From positions 186,001 through 250,000 of the forward strand of contig JAPLOA010000055.1 of assembly GCA_026400835.1 (NCBI GenBank): 64,000 nucleotides of DNA. Reading direction: 5' to 3'. The notes under the pieces were generated by a model. The model ran no database searches and was not told the DNA's origin. It was given only the letters and a program-made list of their open reading frames with translations. Origin of the DNA: Planctomycetales bacterium (lineage in GTDB: Bacteria > Planctomycetota > Planctomycetia > Planctomycetales > Planctomycetaceae). Positions 48,968 to 59,605 of the stretch are shown here, in pieces (the first letter of the stretch is position 1; the number at the start of each line of letters is the position of its first letter). Both the position numbers and the translations under genes were made by a program.

Positions 48968-49519
48968 TTATTTCGCTGCAGGAGTTGTGCCGGACGCAGC
49001 GGCTGCAGGAGGCTTTGCACCACCCATAGCTTTGGGCTTGTTCAGCATGACCATCGCCATTCCTGATGCGGCAAGAACCAGCCCCAGATAAAACAGTCCA
49101 CTTGGCGCTTCAAACTTTTTGCCGTGCGAAAGGAATGTCATTGACGCAATCGTGTTGATGATTGGTGCACCGGCAAACACCAGCGGCGCCACGATCAGAG
49201 GGCCGATCGATCCTGCTTCCTTGACGGCAAAAATCACACAGAGAGCACCAGCGGCTCCCGCGATCCCGGCCAGAAGGCCCCAGGTCAAACTCATGGGAGC
49301 CCAGCTCAGGTCGGCTGGATTCTTGACCGTCGGATCGTTCTTCATCAGAAAGATGAAAATGCTGGGGATCAGAACCGCAACCAGAAAATACGCAATCCCG
49401 ACCATCAGGAAGGCTCGAAGATTGCTGCCGAGCTTGTTCGTCGCATCATGAACCAGCGGGACGTAAACCCCCCAGGAAAGAGCTGCACCGGCGATAAACG
49501 CGTAAACAGTCCACTTCAT
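48968..49519 (-). CDS. Small DMT-like membrane protein
   Basis: The 183-residue product has five hydrophobic spans: TVYAFIAGAALSWGVYVPLV, FLMVGIAYFLVAVLIPSIFI, WGLLAGIAGAAGALCVIFAV, LIVAPLVFAGAPIINTIASM and GLFYLGLVLAASGMAMVML. The arrangement and the GSIGPLIVAPLVF stretch resemble half of an EamA/DMT transporter, so a homodimer is possible. The tail is Ala/Pro-rich and soluble. A GAAGG site lies ahead of ATG 49519, and a strong terminator follows the stop. The transported compound is unknown. Confidence 0.78.
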   Translation of the reverse strand: MKWTVYAFIAGAALSWGVYVPLVHDATNKLGSNLRAFLMVGIAYFLVAVLIPSIFIFLMKNDPTVKNPADLSWAPMSLTWGLLAGIAGAAGALCVIFAVKEAGSIGPLIVAPLVFAGAPIINTIASMTFLSHGKKFEAPSGLFYLGLVLAASGMAMVMLNKPKAMGGAKPPAAAASGTTPAAK

Positions 49520-49976
49520 TTCTTAAAACCTTCACTTTTGATCGACGACAAAAATCCGGACACGCCCTGATGAAGCGAAGGCGATCGAATCACACAGCGG
49601 CGTTTTGAAGCAATTGATTGCTCGCCAATTGTAGAGTGATTGCTCAATTTGAGAACTGCGGCTGGTCAGAATGCGGAAACCGAGATCAGCGCATGAAAAA
49701 ACCTCTTCCAGCCGTACTGAGCAAACGCTGTTGACGCCCATTGATCAGAAATAAGGTGGGCACCCGAAGCCCGGGTCATGTGATCCGAGACATAGTCGGC
49801 GTGACAGTCAGCCGGGGACAGTCCAGGTTCCCATTTGGGTTATCTGTAGGGTCAACTTGTTTTGCTGCAGACGAAGCTGGCAGAGGTTCTGCACAAAGTG
49901 CTCGATAACAATACGGTCTGATTCACAATCTCGCAAGCGAATGTTCGAAAGTCCTGATCGTCCGAAAAACTTCTTT
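49520..49976. other. Intergenic region
   Basis: These 457 bases lie between two minus-strand genes. No gene, repeat family member or strong hairpin was recognised. Confidence 0.4.
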
Positions 49977-50882
49977 TTATTTTTTATCTTCGGTTGCAGG
50001 AGGAGCAGCGGCCGGCGTAGTCACGGCAGGTGCAGCGACTGGTGAACTGGCAAGAACCGTCAGGGTTTTGTCGGGAGCCAGCGTGAAGATTGTGCGAATA
50101 TGGGGATCAGCAATCAAAAGATTCGCACCACTGCGGCACAATCCCACCGGACGATCCAGCGGAGCACCACTGACGAATTTCTCTGGCTTTCCGTCGGGTG
50201 AAATTTTCCACACGGCATGTTCATAATTGTCCGTGACGAACATCGTGCCGTCTTCCATTCGCACAATATTGTGAGGCAGGTTGAACGGATGATCTTTGAT
50301 CAGAGGTTCGATCTTTCCGTCAGGGGTGACCTTCTGAATCTGTCCGTCTTTGCTGGACGTCGACAACACCCAGAGATTTCCTTCAGCATCAATAGTCAAC
50401 CCGCGAGGTGAATTGATCACAGCAAATTCTGTCGGCATCTCGGAACCCTCGGCGGGCATTTTCCAGATCCGGTGCAACTCCAGATCGGCCGTGTAAATGG
50501 TTCCATCGGCCGCAACCGCAATGGCCATCGGGATGCCAATCCAGCCCTTTGTCAAAGGTTGAGGCTGCCCGGCGTCATCAAATCGAAAAACCTCACGAGT
50601 TGATGAGTCACCCGCAAGCAACTTGCCTTGATGATCAATCGCCAGACATCGCACAGCGTTCAACGGCGTGCGAAACTTCTTCGAGCCCTGAAAATAGACG
50701 GACTTCTGACCATTCTCGATCTTCCAGATCCCGGGCAAATTGCGATCGGCAACGTAAACAATCCCATCGGCCTGTGCCGTCACTGCAAGCGGATAAGCAA
50801 ATTCAGTGGCCGCAGGAGCCGCATCCTGTCCAAACGCAGGGCACACACAGATCAGCAGAATCAGGGCGAAAGAGTACTTCAC
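49977..50882 (-). CDS. Exported NHL/SMP-30-like beta-propeller protein
   Basis: The start is placed at GTG 50882, seven bases after GGAG; a TTG at 50888 would add two residues. The 301-residue product has a signal peptide (VKYSFALILLICVCPAFGQ) and six propeller blades, each with a D..G.....D pattern: ADGIVYVADRNLPGIWKIE, IDHQGKLLAGDSSTREVFRF, AADGTIYTADLELHRIWKM, DAEGNLWVLSTSSK, MEDGTMFVTDNYEHAVWKIS and SGANLLIADPHIRTIFTL. The C-terminus is Ala/Pro/Thr-rich. It may act as a lactonase-like enzyme or as a binding scaffold; no catalytic residues can be fixed. Confidence 0.82.
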   Translation of the reverse strand: MKYSFALILLICVCPAFGQDAAPAATEFAYPLAVTAQADGIVYVADRNLPGIWKIENGQKSVYFQGSKKFRTPLNAVRCLAIDHQGKLLAGDSSTREVFRFDDAGQPQPLTKGWIGIPMAIAVAADGTIYTADLELHRIWKMPAEGSEMPTEFAVINSPRGLTIDAEGNLWVLSTSSKDGQIQKVTPDGKIEPLIKDHPFNLPHNIVRMEDGTMFVTDNYEHAVWKISPDGKPEKFVSGAPLDRPVGLCRSGANLLIADPHIRTIFTLAPDKTLTVLASSPVAAPAVTTPAAAPPATEDKK

Positions 50883-51383
50883 GTTCAAACTCCGGGAAGA
50901 TCACAGCAGAACTCATCAGTCGACGACCACGGCTTATGTTCTGTGGTCTCGGTCACTCTCCGTATGATATCGGCCGGAATCCCGCTTCACCAGTGCTCAC
51001 CAAAACCTCATTTGGACTGATGCAGAATGTTGCCGCGAATTGTTCAGGCGAATGATTTTCCAGCCGGCCATCTGTCGGATCATTCAGATACGGACCCACA
51101 TTTTATTCAGATCAATCAAAGGACTACATCCCACCAAATGAGGCCTTACAGCACGCCCGGACATTTTGTCACCCCTGGGCCAGTCTTCAGGAACGCTCCG
51201 GAAGTATCGACAGCAGTGGCGGCGTGCGGTTCTGGTATCTCAATCTGCCGGTCCGAAATCCCATCACTTCACAGTGCCTGTAGCGAATGCCCCGACACTG
51301 AAACTCAGCTGTGCTGCGTTGCGAGATGTCGGCAAAGTTGTTGAGATGCGACGATTAAGTTTACACCTCCGAAAGGAATACCG
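50883..51383. other. Divergent intergenic region
   Basis: There are 501 bases between the propeller gene and the beta-lactamase/NamZ gene. Open frames here lack recognisable motifs, and no strong hairpin was seen. Promoters for both genes are expected. Confidence 0.4.
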
Positions 51384-53732
51384 ATGTTTCGCTCGGCGAT
51401 TTTGAGTCTTGTTGGTGGTCTGCTGGTTGCTTGTTTCTCCTCCGAGCTGGCTATCTCGGCTTCTCCGGCGTCAGTGCCGGTCGTAGATCCGGAATCTCTG
51501 GGCTTCGACACCGCGCGGCTGGCCTTGATTGATGAACTGGTCAACGAAGGGCTCAGCCAGAGCAAAATGCCGGGAGCGGTGGTCGTTGTTGGACGTCGAG
51601 GCGGAGTTGCATTCCGGAAGGCTTATGGCTTTCGTCAGACGATGCCTCAACAGGTTCCAATGACAAGCGATACAGTGTTCGATCTTGCCTCGCTGACCAA
51701 ACCGATCGCCACGGCCACCAGTGTGATGGCGCTGATTCAGCAGGGGAAGATTGATGTGAATGCCGCGGTTGCGACGTATCTGCCGGACTTCGCGACCAAT
51801 GGCAAAGACAAGATCACCGTTCGACATTTGCTGACTCACGTCGGCGGTTTGATCGCTGACAATTCTATCAAGGATTACAGCGGCACGCCGGACCAATCCA
51901 TCGCCAACATTATGGCGTTGAAACCCGATGCGGAACCCGGGCAGGAATTCACCTACAGCGACGTGGGATTCATCGTGTTGGGTGAGATCGTTAAAAAAGT
52001 CAGCGGAAAGAATGTACATGAGTTCTCACAGGAAGCGATCTACACTCCTCTGGGTATGTCTGAAACCGGCTACCTGCCGGCTGATGCTCTGAAGGCTCGA
52101 GCGGCTGTGACGGAACAGCGAGAAGATCGCTGGATGCAGGGAGAGGTTCATGATCCTCGAGCCTATGCCCTGGGAGGAATCGCCGGGCATGCCGGATTGT
52201 TTTCCACCGCCGATGATCTTTCCAAATACGCCGTGATGATGCTCAATGGCGGTCGACTTGGTGACACAGAAATCCTGAATCCAGCAACTTTTCAGCTGAT
52301 GACAACGGCTGTCGATGTGCCTCGTGGGCGTCGAGCTCTGGGCTGGGATGCGAAGACCGGCTACTCGTCAAATCGCGGCGATTTGATGTCGTCGCAGGCG
52401 TTTGGTCACGGTGGGTTTACTGGCACCGGAATCTGGATTGATCCTGCGACTGATCTTTTCGTCCTGTTCCTCAGTAACCGGGTTCATCCCGATGGCAAGG
52501 GGCTTGTGAATCCGCTGATTGGTCGCATCGGGACAATCGCGGGTGCGGCGCTGTTGGCGGGGCATTCCACTTCGTCGAATTCTGCTGCAGGCAAGCCGTC
52601 TGATGTGCTGAACGGTATTGATGTGCTGAAAAGAGACAATTTTGCTTCGCTGAAAGGACGCAAGGTTGGCTTGATCACGAATCAGACGGGATTGAGCCGT
52701 GATGGTGTTAGTACCGTGCGACTGCTGCATGAATACAAGGATCTGAAGTTGGTCACTCTGTTCAGTCCGGAACATGGCCTGGAGGGGAAGCTGGACATCC
52801 CGAAAATTGGTGATCAGCAGGATGCGACAACCGGGCTTAAGGTTTTCAGTCTGTATGGCGAAACGCGAACTCCGACCAGGGAAAGTCTGGAAGGCATTGA
52901 TACTCTAATCTTCGACATCCAGGATATCGGTTGTCGGTTTTACACGTACGTCTCCACCATGGGGAATGCAATGAAGGCCGCTGGTGAGAACAGGATTCGC
53001 TTCGTTGTTCTCGACCGCATCAATCCAGTTGGTGGTGTCGATGTGCAAGGACCGATTCTTGATGACGGCGATCAGTCGTTCGTGGGCTATCACACACTGC
53101 CCGTGCGGCATGGGATGACGGCTGGCGAACTGGCACTGATGTTTAAAAAGGAAATGAGCGTTGATGTGGATCTGCAGATAGTTCACGTCGAAGGCTGGAG
53201 TCGAAATCAATTGTTCGATGAGACCGGTCTGACGTGGACAAACCCCTCGCCGAACATGCGATGCCTGAATCAGGCCGTGTTGTATCCGGGTGTTGGGCTG
53301 CTGGAGATGACGAATGTCTCTGTGGGCCGCGGTACCGATACTCCGTTTGAGGTGCTGGGAGCTCCGTGGATTCGAGAACGCGAATTGGCCGCTCATTTGA
53401 ATGCCGCGGGACTTCCGGGAGTGCGATTTGTGCCGGTGCGATTTATTCCGGACTCGTCCAAATTCCCGAACGAATCATGTGGCGGAGTGAATATTGTGAT
53501 CACCGATCGGGCCGCGTTGAATCCCTTAAGAGTGGGTATTCAGCTGATGTGCAGTCTGCAAGCCTTGTTTCCGAACGACTGGCAGACCAGGAATCTGAAC
53601 AGGCTGCTGAGCAGTAAAGCCGTAACCGAGGCTGTACTTGCCGGGAAAACAGCAACAGAGATTGAAGCGTTATGGCAAGAACCGCTTAACTCGTTTATGA
53701 CACGTCGCAATTCGTTCCTGATTTATCAGTAA
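51384..53732 (+). CDS. Serine beta-lactamase-like hydrolase fused to NamZ (DUF1343) exo-muramidase
   Basis: The 782-residue exported protein (signal MFRSAILSLVGGLLVACFSS) joins two envelope enzymes. Residues about 35-400 are a class C beta-lactamase/esterase fold: nucleophile Ser103 in DLASLTKP (SxxK), YSDVGF (YxN-like) and GHGGFTGTG (KTG equivalent). Residues about 410-782 are DUF1343/NamZ: GRKVGLITNQTGLSRDGVS, TLFSPEHGLEGK, IFDIQDIGCRFYTYVSTM, DRINPVGG and the C-terminal RNSFLIY. NamZ cleaves terminal N-acetylmuramate from peptidoglycan fragments. The fusion suggests peptide trimming or amidase action coupled with muramidase, i.e. muropeptide scavenging. AAAGGA lies upstream of ATG 51384. 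Confidence 0.92.
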   Translation: MFRSAILSLVGGLLVACFSSELAISASPASVPVVDPESLGFDTARLALIDELVNEGLSQSKMPGAVVVVGRRGGVAFRKAYGFRQTMPQQVPMTSDTVFDLASLTKPIATATSVMALIQQGKIDVNAAVATYLPDFATNGKDKITVRHLLTHVGGLIADNSIKDYSGTPDQSIANIMALKPDAEPGQEFTYSDVGFIVLGEIVKKVSGKNVHEFSQEAIYTPLGMSETGYLPADALKARAAVTEQREDRWMQGEVHDPRAYALGGIAGHAGLFSTADDLSKYAVMMLNGGRLGDTEILNPATFQLMTTAVDVPRGRRALGWDAKTGYSSNRGDLMSSQAFGHGGFTGTGIWIDPATDLFVLFLSNRVHPDGKGLVNPLIGRIGTIAGAALLAGHSTSSNSAAGKPSDVLNGIDVLKRDNFASLKGRKVGLITNQTGLSRDGVSTVRLLHEYKDLKLVTLFSPEHGLEGKLDIPKIGDQQDATTGLKVFSLYGETRTPTRESLEGIDTLIFDIQDIGCRFYTYVSTMGNAMKAAGENRIRFVVLDRINPVGGVDVQGPILDDGDQSFVGYHTLPVRHGMTAGELALMFKKEMSVDVDLQIVHVEGWSRNQLFDETGLTWTNPSPNMRCLNQAVLYPGVGLLEMTNVSVGRGTDTPFEVLGAPWIRERELAAHLNAAGLPGVRFVPVRFIPDSSKFPNESCGGVNIVITDRAALNPLRVGIQLMCSLQALFPNDWQTRNLNRLLSSKAVTEAVLAGKTATEIEALWQEPLNSFMTRRNSFLIYQ

Positions 53733-53891
53733 GGGCCCAGTCAGTTAACAGCACTCTGTGATCTGCCGGTACGTTCATCGGGTTGTGTATCCCGTTGGGT
53801 GTGATTGTCCGCACGGTGTGAATTGAGGCCGCGTGTTCGCGGGATGTTTTAGAAGATTGCCTCAGTCCTGGCCGCGTACAGAACAATCGCC

Positions 53892-54800
53892 GTGAAGCCA
53901 GACGCCACGATGGTTGCGGAAGGTTTCATGCGTCCATACATCCTGATGCTTTGGGGAGCCTTCGCATTTGCGTGCATGGGAGCCTTCACACATGCTGCCA
54001 AAGACTACTGCGACTGGCAGGTGATCGCGTTCGCTCGTTCCGGAGTTGCTTTGCTGATCGCCGGCCTGTTGGCGTTTCGCGACAAGTCACCGCTGGTCTT
54101 TCTACGACCGTGGACCATCTGGGTTCGCAGTATCGCGGGCAGTATGAGCATCATGTGCAACTTCTACGCGTTATCTCGACTTCCAATTGCAGATGCATTG
54201 ACGCTGACGAATATGTTTCCCATTTGGATCGCTGTGCTTTCGTGGCCGGTGCTGGGGCGATTTCCGGAACGTGAAGTCTGGCTGAGCGTGCTGCTGGCGA
54301 TGACCGGCGTATTCGTGATGCAGCAGCCCTATCTGGCGTCCGGGAACCTGGGAACTTTGGCGGCTGTTTCGGGATCCTTTACCAGTGCCGTGGCTCTGAT
54401 CGGACTGCATCGACTCAAGGGCCTGGCAGCGAATGCGATCGTGTTTCACTTCTCTGCGGTTTCGATTGTGATTCTGACTTTTGTATTCGTCGTTTTTCCG
54501 GCGAGTGAACATTCCCTGGAACAGCTAAGAATGCCGTGGCCTGGTCCAGGGTTGCTTTTGGGGGTCGGACTTGCCGCAACGGCAGGCCAACTCTTGTTGA
54601 CTCGCGCATTTTCTGGTGGTGCTCCAGCGCGAGTTTCTGTGATCGGATTGACTCAGATCGGCTTCGCGATGGTTTTTGATGTTCTGCTGTGGGGGCGAGC
54701 CGTCACTCTGCATTCGCTGATCGGAATTCTGATGATTGTCGGCCCGTCGATCTGGCTGATGACCCGGCGCGCTCCTGACGATACCGGTGAAGCCACTTGA
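53892..54800 (+). CDS. EamA/DMT superfamily transporter
   Basis: The 302-residue product starts at GTG 53892; ATG 53910 or 53928 are alternatives, the last directly before the first helix (MRPYILMLWGAFAFACMG). Ten hydrophobic helices form two EamA halves, for example YALSRLPIADALTLTNMFPI in the first and GLAATAGQLLLTRAFSGGAP in the second. Such proteins export amino acids, nucleosides or other metabolites. No partner gene is adjacent. Confidence 0.88.
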   Translation: MKPDATMVAEGFMRPYILMLWGAFAFACMGAFTHAAKDYCDWQVIAFARSGVALLIAGLLAFRDKSPLVFLRPWTIWVRSIAGSMSIMCNFYALSRLPIADALTLTNMFPIWIAVLSWPVLGRFPEREVWLSVLLAMTGVFVMQQPYLASGNLGTLAAVSGSFTSAVALIGLHRLKGLAANAIVFHFSAVSIVILTFVFVVFPASEHSLEQLRMPWPGPGLLLGVGLAATAGQLLLTRAFSGGAPARVSVIGLTQIGFAMVFDVLLWGRAVTLHSLIGILMIVGPSIWLMTRRAPDDTGEAT

Positions 54801-54855
54801 GATTTATTCGGGAGCGGGAGTGCAAGAGCCTGACTGTCCATCTGGCCGAGGCTTT

Positions 54856-55294
54856 TCAAGCTTCCATCAATTCCAAACGTTCTTCAGTACCCGCGACGTC
54901 TGCAGCCAGCAGTTGAGCAAACCGCAATGGCTCGACCGCCATCTGTAAATGAAATGCCGACTCCAGGACCTTGCGAGCATCCCCTGAATTCCGCTGCTTT
55001 CCTCAACTCCGCATCCGGAACCCCCATCATGTCCGGCCATGTAAAACGACAGGCTGTCTCCAGGCTCAAATGCTGCAGAACGAGAGATCCTGGACTGCCG
55101 ATCGCCTTACTCAAGGCCGCTATCCGATGGTGCCCCTGCGACGCCGTCGTCCGAGATCTCGTAACGCGCCAGCAATCATTGGCGTCAGGGGAATCGGGAT
55201 GCGGTCGATAGTTCCAGCTGACCGCAGCCACGACCTCAAATGCAGACAGATCATCGAGCGATTTCACGATCAGGAGTTGCATGGAAACATCCAA
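54856..55294 (-). pseudogene. Frameshifted remnant of an unrecognised gene
   Basis: One frame reads SLVLQHLSLETACRFTWPDM and MMGVPDAELRKAAEFRG, then loses sense. A different frame resumes at once with GDARKVLESAFHLQMAVEPL, then ELMEA and TGA at 54856-54858. Joining them gives a natural helical C-terminus, so an indel near 54975 probably broke the gene. The family is not recognised. The N-terminal part may also be degraded. The bases from 55295 to 55496 show no other gene. Confidence 0.4.
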
Positions 55295-55496
55295 ACCGCT
55301 CCACGGACAACCGAAATTCCCCCGGATCCGCTCAGACGTTTTACGAAGAGGCTCGTCGATAAAACATCTCGAGTCTGCTCGCGAAGCGCTCGTAATGATT
55401 TGCGAAGACTATTCTGACGGCCTGCCCGAAACCGACCTCCGCGCTATGAATGAATTACTCCGGGGCGGCATCGAAAGTCGACTGCAGCCGCCAAAT

Positions 55497-56480
<984 letters not shown>

Positions 56481-56783
56481 GGAATCACCTGGGTTAAAAA
56501 TCGAAGCAGTCATAAGCATCGGCGGCTGGCTGGTCCCGGAATCGACGGAGCGGCTGGCCGAAGATAATTTAGGATACTGAGACTCAGTATCAATACGTCA
56601 GCATGAATAGAATTCGAGAATATTCAAAATTCTTTTTCGGTGTTTCCAACTCAGTGGTCCTTGCCGAGCGGAGGTTCGGGTGATCGCGACAAGTGCACCG
56701 TCTTTCTGATCTTTCGACGGTCGTGTCAGAAACGCGTTCGGGCCGGATTAGACTGTTCGAGAATACCCGGTCTGCATGGTGCA
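56481..56783. other. Region upstream of the DUF1559 gene
   Basis: About 300 bases contain the expected promoter of the DUF1559 gene and the eroded end of the DUF808 pseudogene. No further gene was seen. Confidence 0.35.
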
Positions 56784-57454
56784 TCAACTGTGCAGGGGAA
56801 CCACCACTGCGATTGCCCGCATCGGCGGAATCATGGGCACCTTCGGCACACCAAACCCTCGACGGACGATGTCATGTCCGAGTTTCGCGATGCCCGTCGC
56901 CAGTCCGTAGCGACCTGCCGTCATCAACCAGCACGCCGACCTGCGTGATAAAGCTGGCCGTTGCGACAGGGCCCAGAGTAATCACGATGATTTCGGCCGA
57001 CAGGATAAAGTCTGTTCGAGCCGCGTCTTTGACTTTCGATTTTTCGGCAGCGACTGGATCAACCTGCGTGTCGGCAATGTTGGCTTTGTGCCGCTCGGAG
57101 TGCTCCTGTTTGGTTTTAGGATGCAGAACCTTATGAGTCAGTTTCTCGCACCCTGCGAAACACAGAAACGCGTCTCCCACGATCATCAGCGGTTCGATCA
57201 GCCACGGCACGATTGAACTGAGAAACAGTGCGGACGGAACCAGAATCACTTTGTTAACAAGCGATCCTTTGGCCAGTGCCCAGCCAACGGGGAGTTCTCG
57301 ATTCGCCTGAACTCCGGTGACCTGTTCGGCGTTGAGTGCCGGGTCGTCGCCAGGAATTCCCGCTGTCTTCTTTGCCGCCACCGTTTGTCATGACCGTCGC
57401 GTCGTCGAAGATGGTGGCGATATCGTCCAAAAATATCAGGAAGCCGCCGGTCAT
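56784..57454 (-). pseudogene. DUF808 (YedI-like) membrane protein, frameshifted
   Basis: A DUF808 gene is recognisable across three reading frames. ATG 57454 opens MTGGFLIFLDDIATIFDDA; one extra base near 57384 shifts to VAAKKTAGIPGDDPALNAEQ, which continues through LPVGWALAKGSLVNKVILVP and ARTDFILSAEIIVITLGPVA; a second indel near 56930 shifts to AGRYGLATGIAKLGHDIVRR, ending at TGA 56784-56786. Intact relatives are about 300 residues, so the C-terminus is also missing. The longest open piece (56872-57381) could still be translated but lacks the start. YedI function is unknown. Confidence 0.75.
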
Positions 57455-57776
57455 AATTACTGCCGAATGAAATTGCGTAGGCCATGCGCCGTTCCTCGGC
57501 GCACAACCCTTTGCTCGTCGCCCCGATGGATCAGGTTGCATCACATCTGCGGATGGATGCAACAGAGGATGCTGCGCGACTTACGCCTTATTCATTTCCA
57601 TGGGAAGAAATTCACAGTGATCACATCAAGGCAGGATTCTTCACAGCCACACACCTCATCCTCAATCCGCAGGGCAGGTTCATTCTCTTGCATTACTGCA
57701 TGTCCCTGAATACAGCGAACAAGCAGAAGATGAACAGGGATGTTGGTGACCAATGAAGAACCCAGTGGGGCGAGCA
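57455..57776. other. Intergenic region
   Basis: These 322 bases have an open plus-strand frame (57484-57756, 90 residues) that shows no family features. No repeat was recognised before the hairpin at 57777. Confidence 0.35.
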
Positions 57777-57814
57777 CTTCGAGGGCGGAGGGTGCATATA
57801 CTCCGCCCTCGAAG
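57777..57814. terminator. Strong hairpin after the Pro/Arg-rich protein gene
   Basis: CTTCGAGGGCGGAG (57777-57790) pairs perfectly with CTCCGCCCTCGAAG (57801-57814) over a 10-base loop, 8 bases beyond the stop of the minus-strand gene at 57822. There is no T run on the minus strand, so it may work as an RNA-stabilising or factor-dependent end. Confidence 0.55.
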
Positions 57815-57821
57815 CTTTGCT

Positions 57822-59585
57822 CTATGGGCGTTGTGCAGGTGCGCTGGCTTCCGTTGAATCTTCGGGAGCAGGATCTTCCAGACGCACAAACAGCCAGTTC
57901 TCGACTTTCTCTGCACCGAAATGGACCAGCACAGGGGCTTGTTCCTGCGTGAGATTGTAAAGGCCCGTCTCTGCAACCAGGTCTTCGCTTTCTGTGATTC
58001 GCATTGCAACACGCTGTGTGTCTTTGTCGACTTTTCCCTGGACGCTTTGAGTCAGTTCAGTTTCTGTGTTGAACAAGGTCCCGCTGACGACACCGTCTTT
58101 GTTAACCGCCAACTGAATGATCCGATTTGGCTCGACGTCTTTTTCGCCGGAAGAAACGGTGAATGTCCCGAGCGCCATCCATTCGGCCTTCTTCGCCACT
58201 TCTTCATCCTGCGGTGGAGCCACTGTCGCCAGATCCGCCGCGCTTTGAGCAAACTCGGTTGTTGATGCGACCTTCTCACCGTTGATGTAGACGGAGTTGT
58301 CGTTGTAGACGACGTTACCACCCTGGCCGTAGTCGTAATAGACCGGCTGAGCCCAGACCTGTGGCGGAGCGGACCAGGTAAACCAGTTTACGCAGGCGGC
58401 GTAAGTCGGAACGGTCCACCAGTATTTCCACGGACGAGTGGTGAACCCATATCCGTAGTGCCAACCACACCAGCTGTGAGGATGGCCGTACCACCAGTCG
58501 CCGCGAAAACAGCCAGGATTGTTATAGTGCCAATGGTAAGAGCTACTAACCCCAGCGCCCCAGCCAGCCCAATACGCAGCCCGATTCGGATGCACGTTTT
58601 GCCAATTGTTGAGTCCGCCGATTTGGTTCTGCCATCGATTATTGATGTTCGTCACCTGGTTACGATCAATGTTGGCCCATGTCGGGCGATTGCTGATCGC
58701 GACGTTGTTGCCCATGTTGATCTGACCAATGTTGATCGGCCGGTTATTCGCGACACCGACAGTTGGGAACGACGGGCGAGTTGAGATGCCGGGCCGGTTG
58801 TCAATGCCCGGGCGGTTGTCAATGCCGGGCCGGTTGTCAATGCCCGGACGATTGTCAATGCCGGGACGATTGCTCAGCCCTGGCCCAACATTGCCTGGAA
58901 GTGTTTCCGGGCTCAGTGGTCTTCCCATACCCAGAAAGTCGCCGACATCTCCTGGAGCTGGGCGAGCGGAGATATTGGGTGGTACATTGATATTTGGGCG
59001 ATTATTCACATTTCCTGGCAGAGTCGTTGCGGGGCGCTGGAGATCAGGACGATTCGGCAGCTTGTTGCTCGGACGATTTTCAGCTCCGCCGCCCAGATTC
59101 GGAATACTTGGACGAGTCGTGGGCCGATCGATCTGACCTGGAAGCTTGTTCGCTCCGCCTAATTCGCCATTGCCCGGCAGGGAAGGCCGCGTCGAGGGCA
59201 TGTTCGGTGCGGATGGCCGCGTGGACGGCATGTCTGGTGTCGCCGGCCGCGTTGAAGGCTTAAGTCCTCCGGACGGACGATCAACGGAAGGCATTGCCGG
59301 CTTCGTCGACGGGCGATTGATACTTGGCGAGCTTATATTCGGACGACTGGTCGGTGCAGGTCGACTACTTCCCATGTTCGGCACGCTGGGATTCGGAGCC
59401 GGGCGAGACATCCCACCGCCGCCACCGCCACCTCCCATTGGTCGACCACCGCCGCCGCCACCTCCCATTGACCGGCCGCCTCCACCGCCGCCGCCACCGC
59501 GGAGACCATAGGCCAATGCCGGATCGGAAGCCACCGTCACGACAAGCATCATCAGCACTATAACGCTAAGTTTGCTGCGAAACAT
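57822..59585 (-). CDS. Exported low-complexity Gly/Pro/Arg-rich protein with C-terminal domain
   Basis: The 587-residue product has a signal peptide (MFRSKLSVIVLMMLVVTVAS...ALA), then poly-Gly blocks (30-60), then about 200 residues rich in Ser/Arg/Pro with repeated RPS.P units, including four to five tandem RPGIDN units. A Trp/Tyr/Gly/His-rich stretch (YWAGWGAGVSSSYHWHYNN, WWYGHPHSWCGWHYGYGF) follows, as in planctomycete surface proteins. The last 170 residues are a soluble beta domain (LGTFTVSSGEKDVEPNRIIQ). An NTF2-like gene precedes it by 20 bases, so both are probably co-expressed. A structural or envelope role is inferred. Confidence 0.75.
   Translation of the reverse strand: MFRSKLSVIVLMMLVVTVASDPALAYGLRGGGGGGGGRSMGGGGGGGRPMGGGGGGGGMSRPAPNPSVPNMGSSRPAPTSRPNISSPSINRPSTKPAMPSVDRPSGGLKPSTRPATPDMPSTRPSAPNMPSTRPSLPGNGELGGANKLPGQIDRPTTRPSIPNLGGGAENRPSNKLPNRPDLQRPATTLPGNVNNRPNINVPPNISARPAPGDVGDFLGMGRPLSPETLPGNVGPGLSNRPGIDNRPGIDNRPGIDNRPGIDNRPGISTRPSFPTVGVANNRPINIGQINMGNNVAISNRPTWANIDRNQVTNINNRWQNQIGGLNNWQNVHPNRAAYWAGWGAGVSSSYHWHYNNPGCFRGDWWYGHPHSWCGWHYGYGFTTRPWKYWWTVPTYAACVNWFTWSAPPQVWAQPVYYDYGQGGNVVYNDNSVYINGEKVASTTEFAQSAADLATVAPPQDEEVAKKAEWMALGTFTVSSGEKDVEPNRIIQLAVNKDGVVSGTLFNTETELTQSVQGKVDKDTQRVAMRITESEDLVAETGLYNLTQEQAPVLVHFGAEKVENWLFVRLEDPAPEDSTEASAPAQRP
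58787..58872. repeat. Tandem 18-base repeat encoding RPGIDN
   Basis: Four to five units of about 18 bases (GGTTGTCAATGCC(C/G)GG) lie in tandem inside the low-complexity gene. Units differ only at synonymous or single positions, which suggests recent slippage or recombination. Confidence 0.85.
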
Positions 59586-59605
59586 CTCGAAATGACTCCG
59601 GCCAA

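Noticed and set aside
57484-57756. 90-codon plus-strand open frame
   Set aside because: No homology recalled, no ribosome site seen and located beside decaying sequence.
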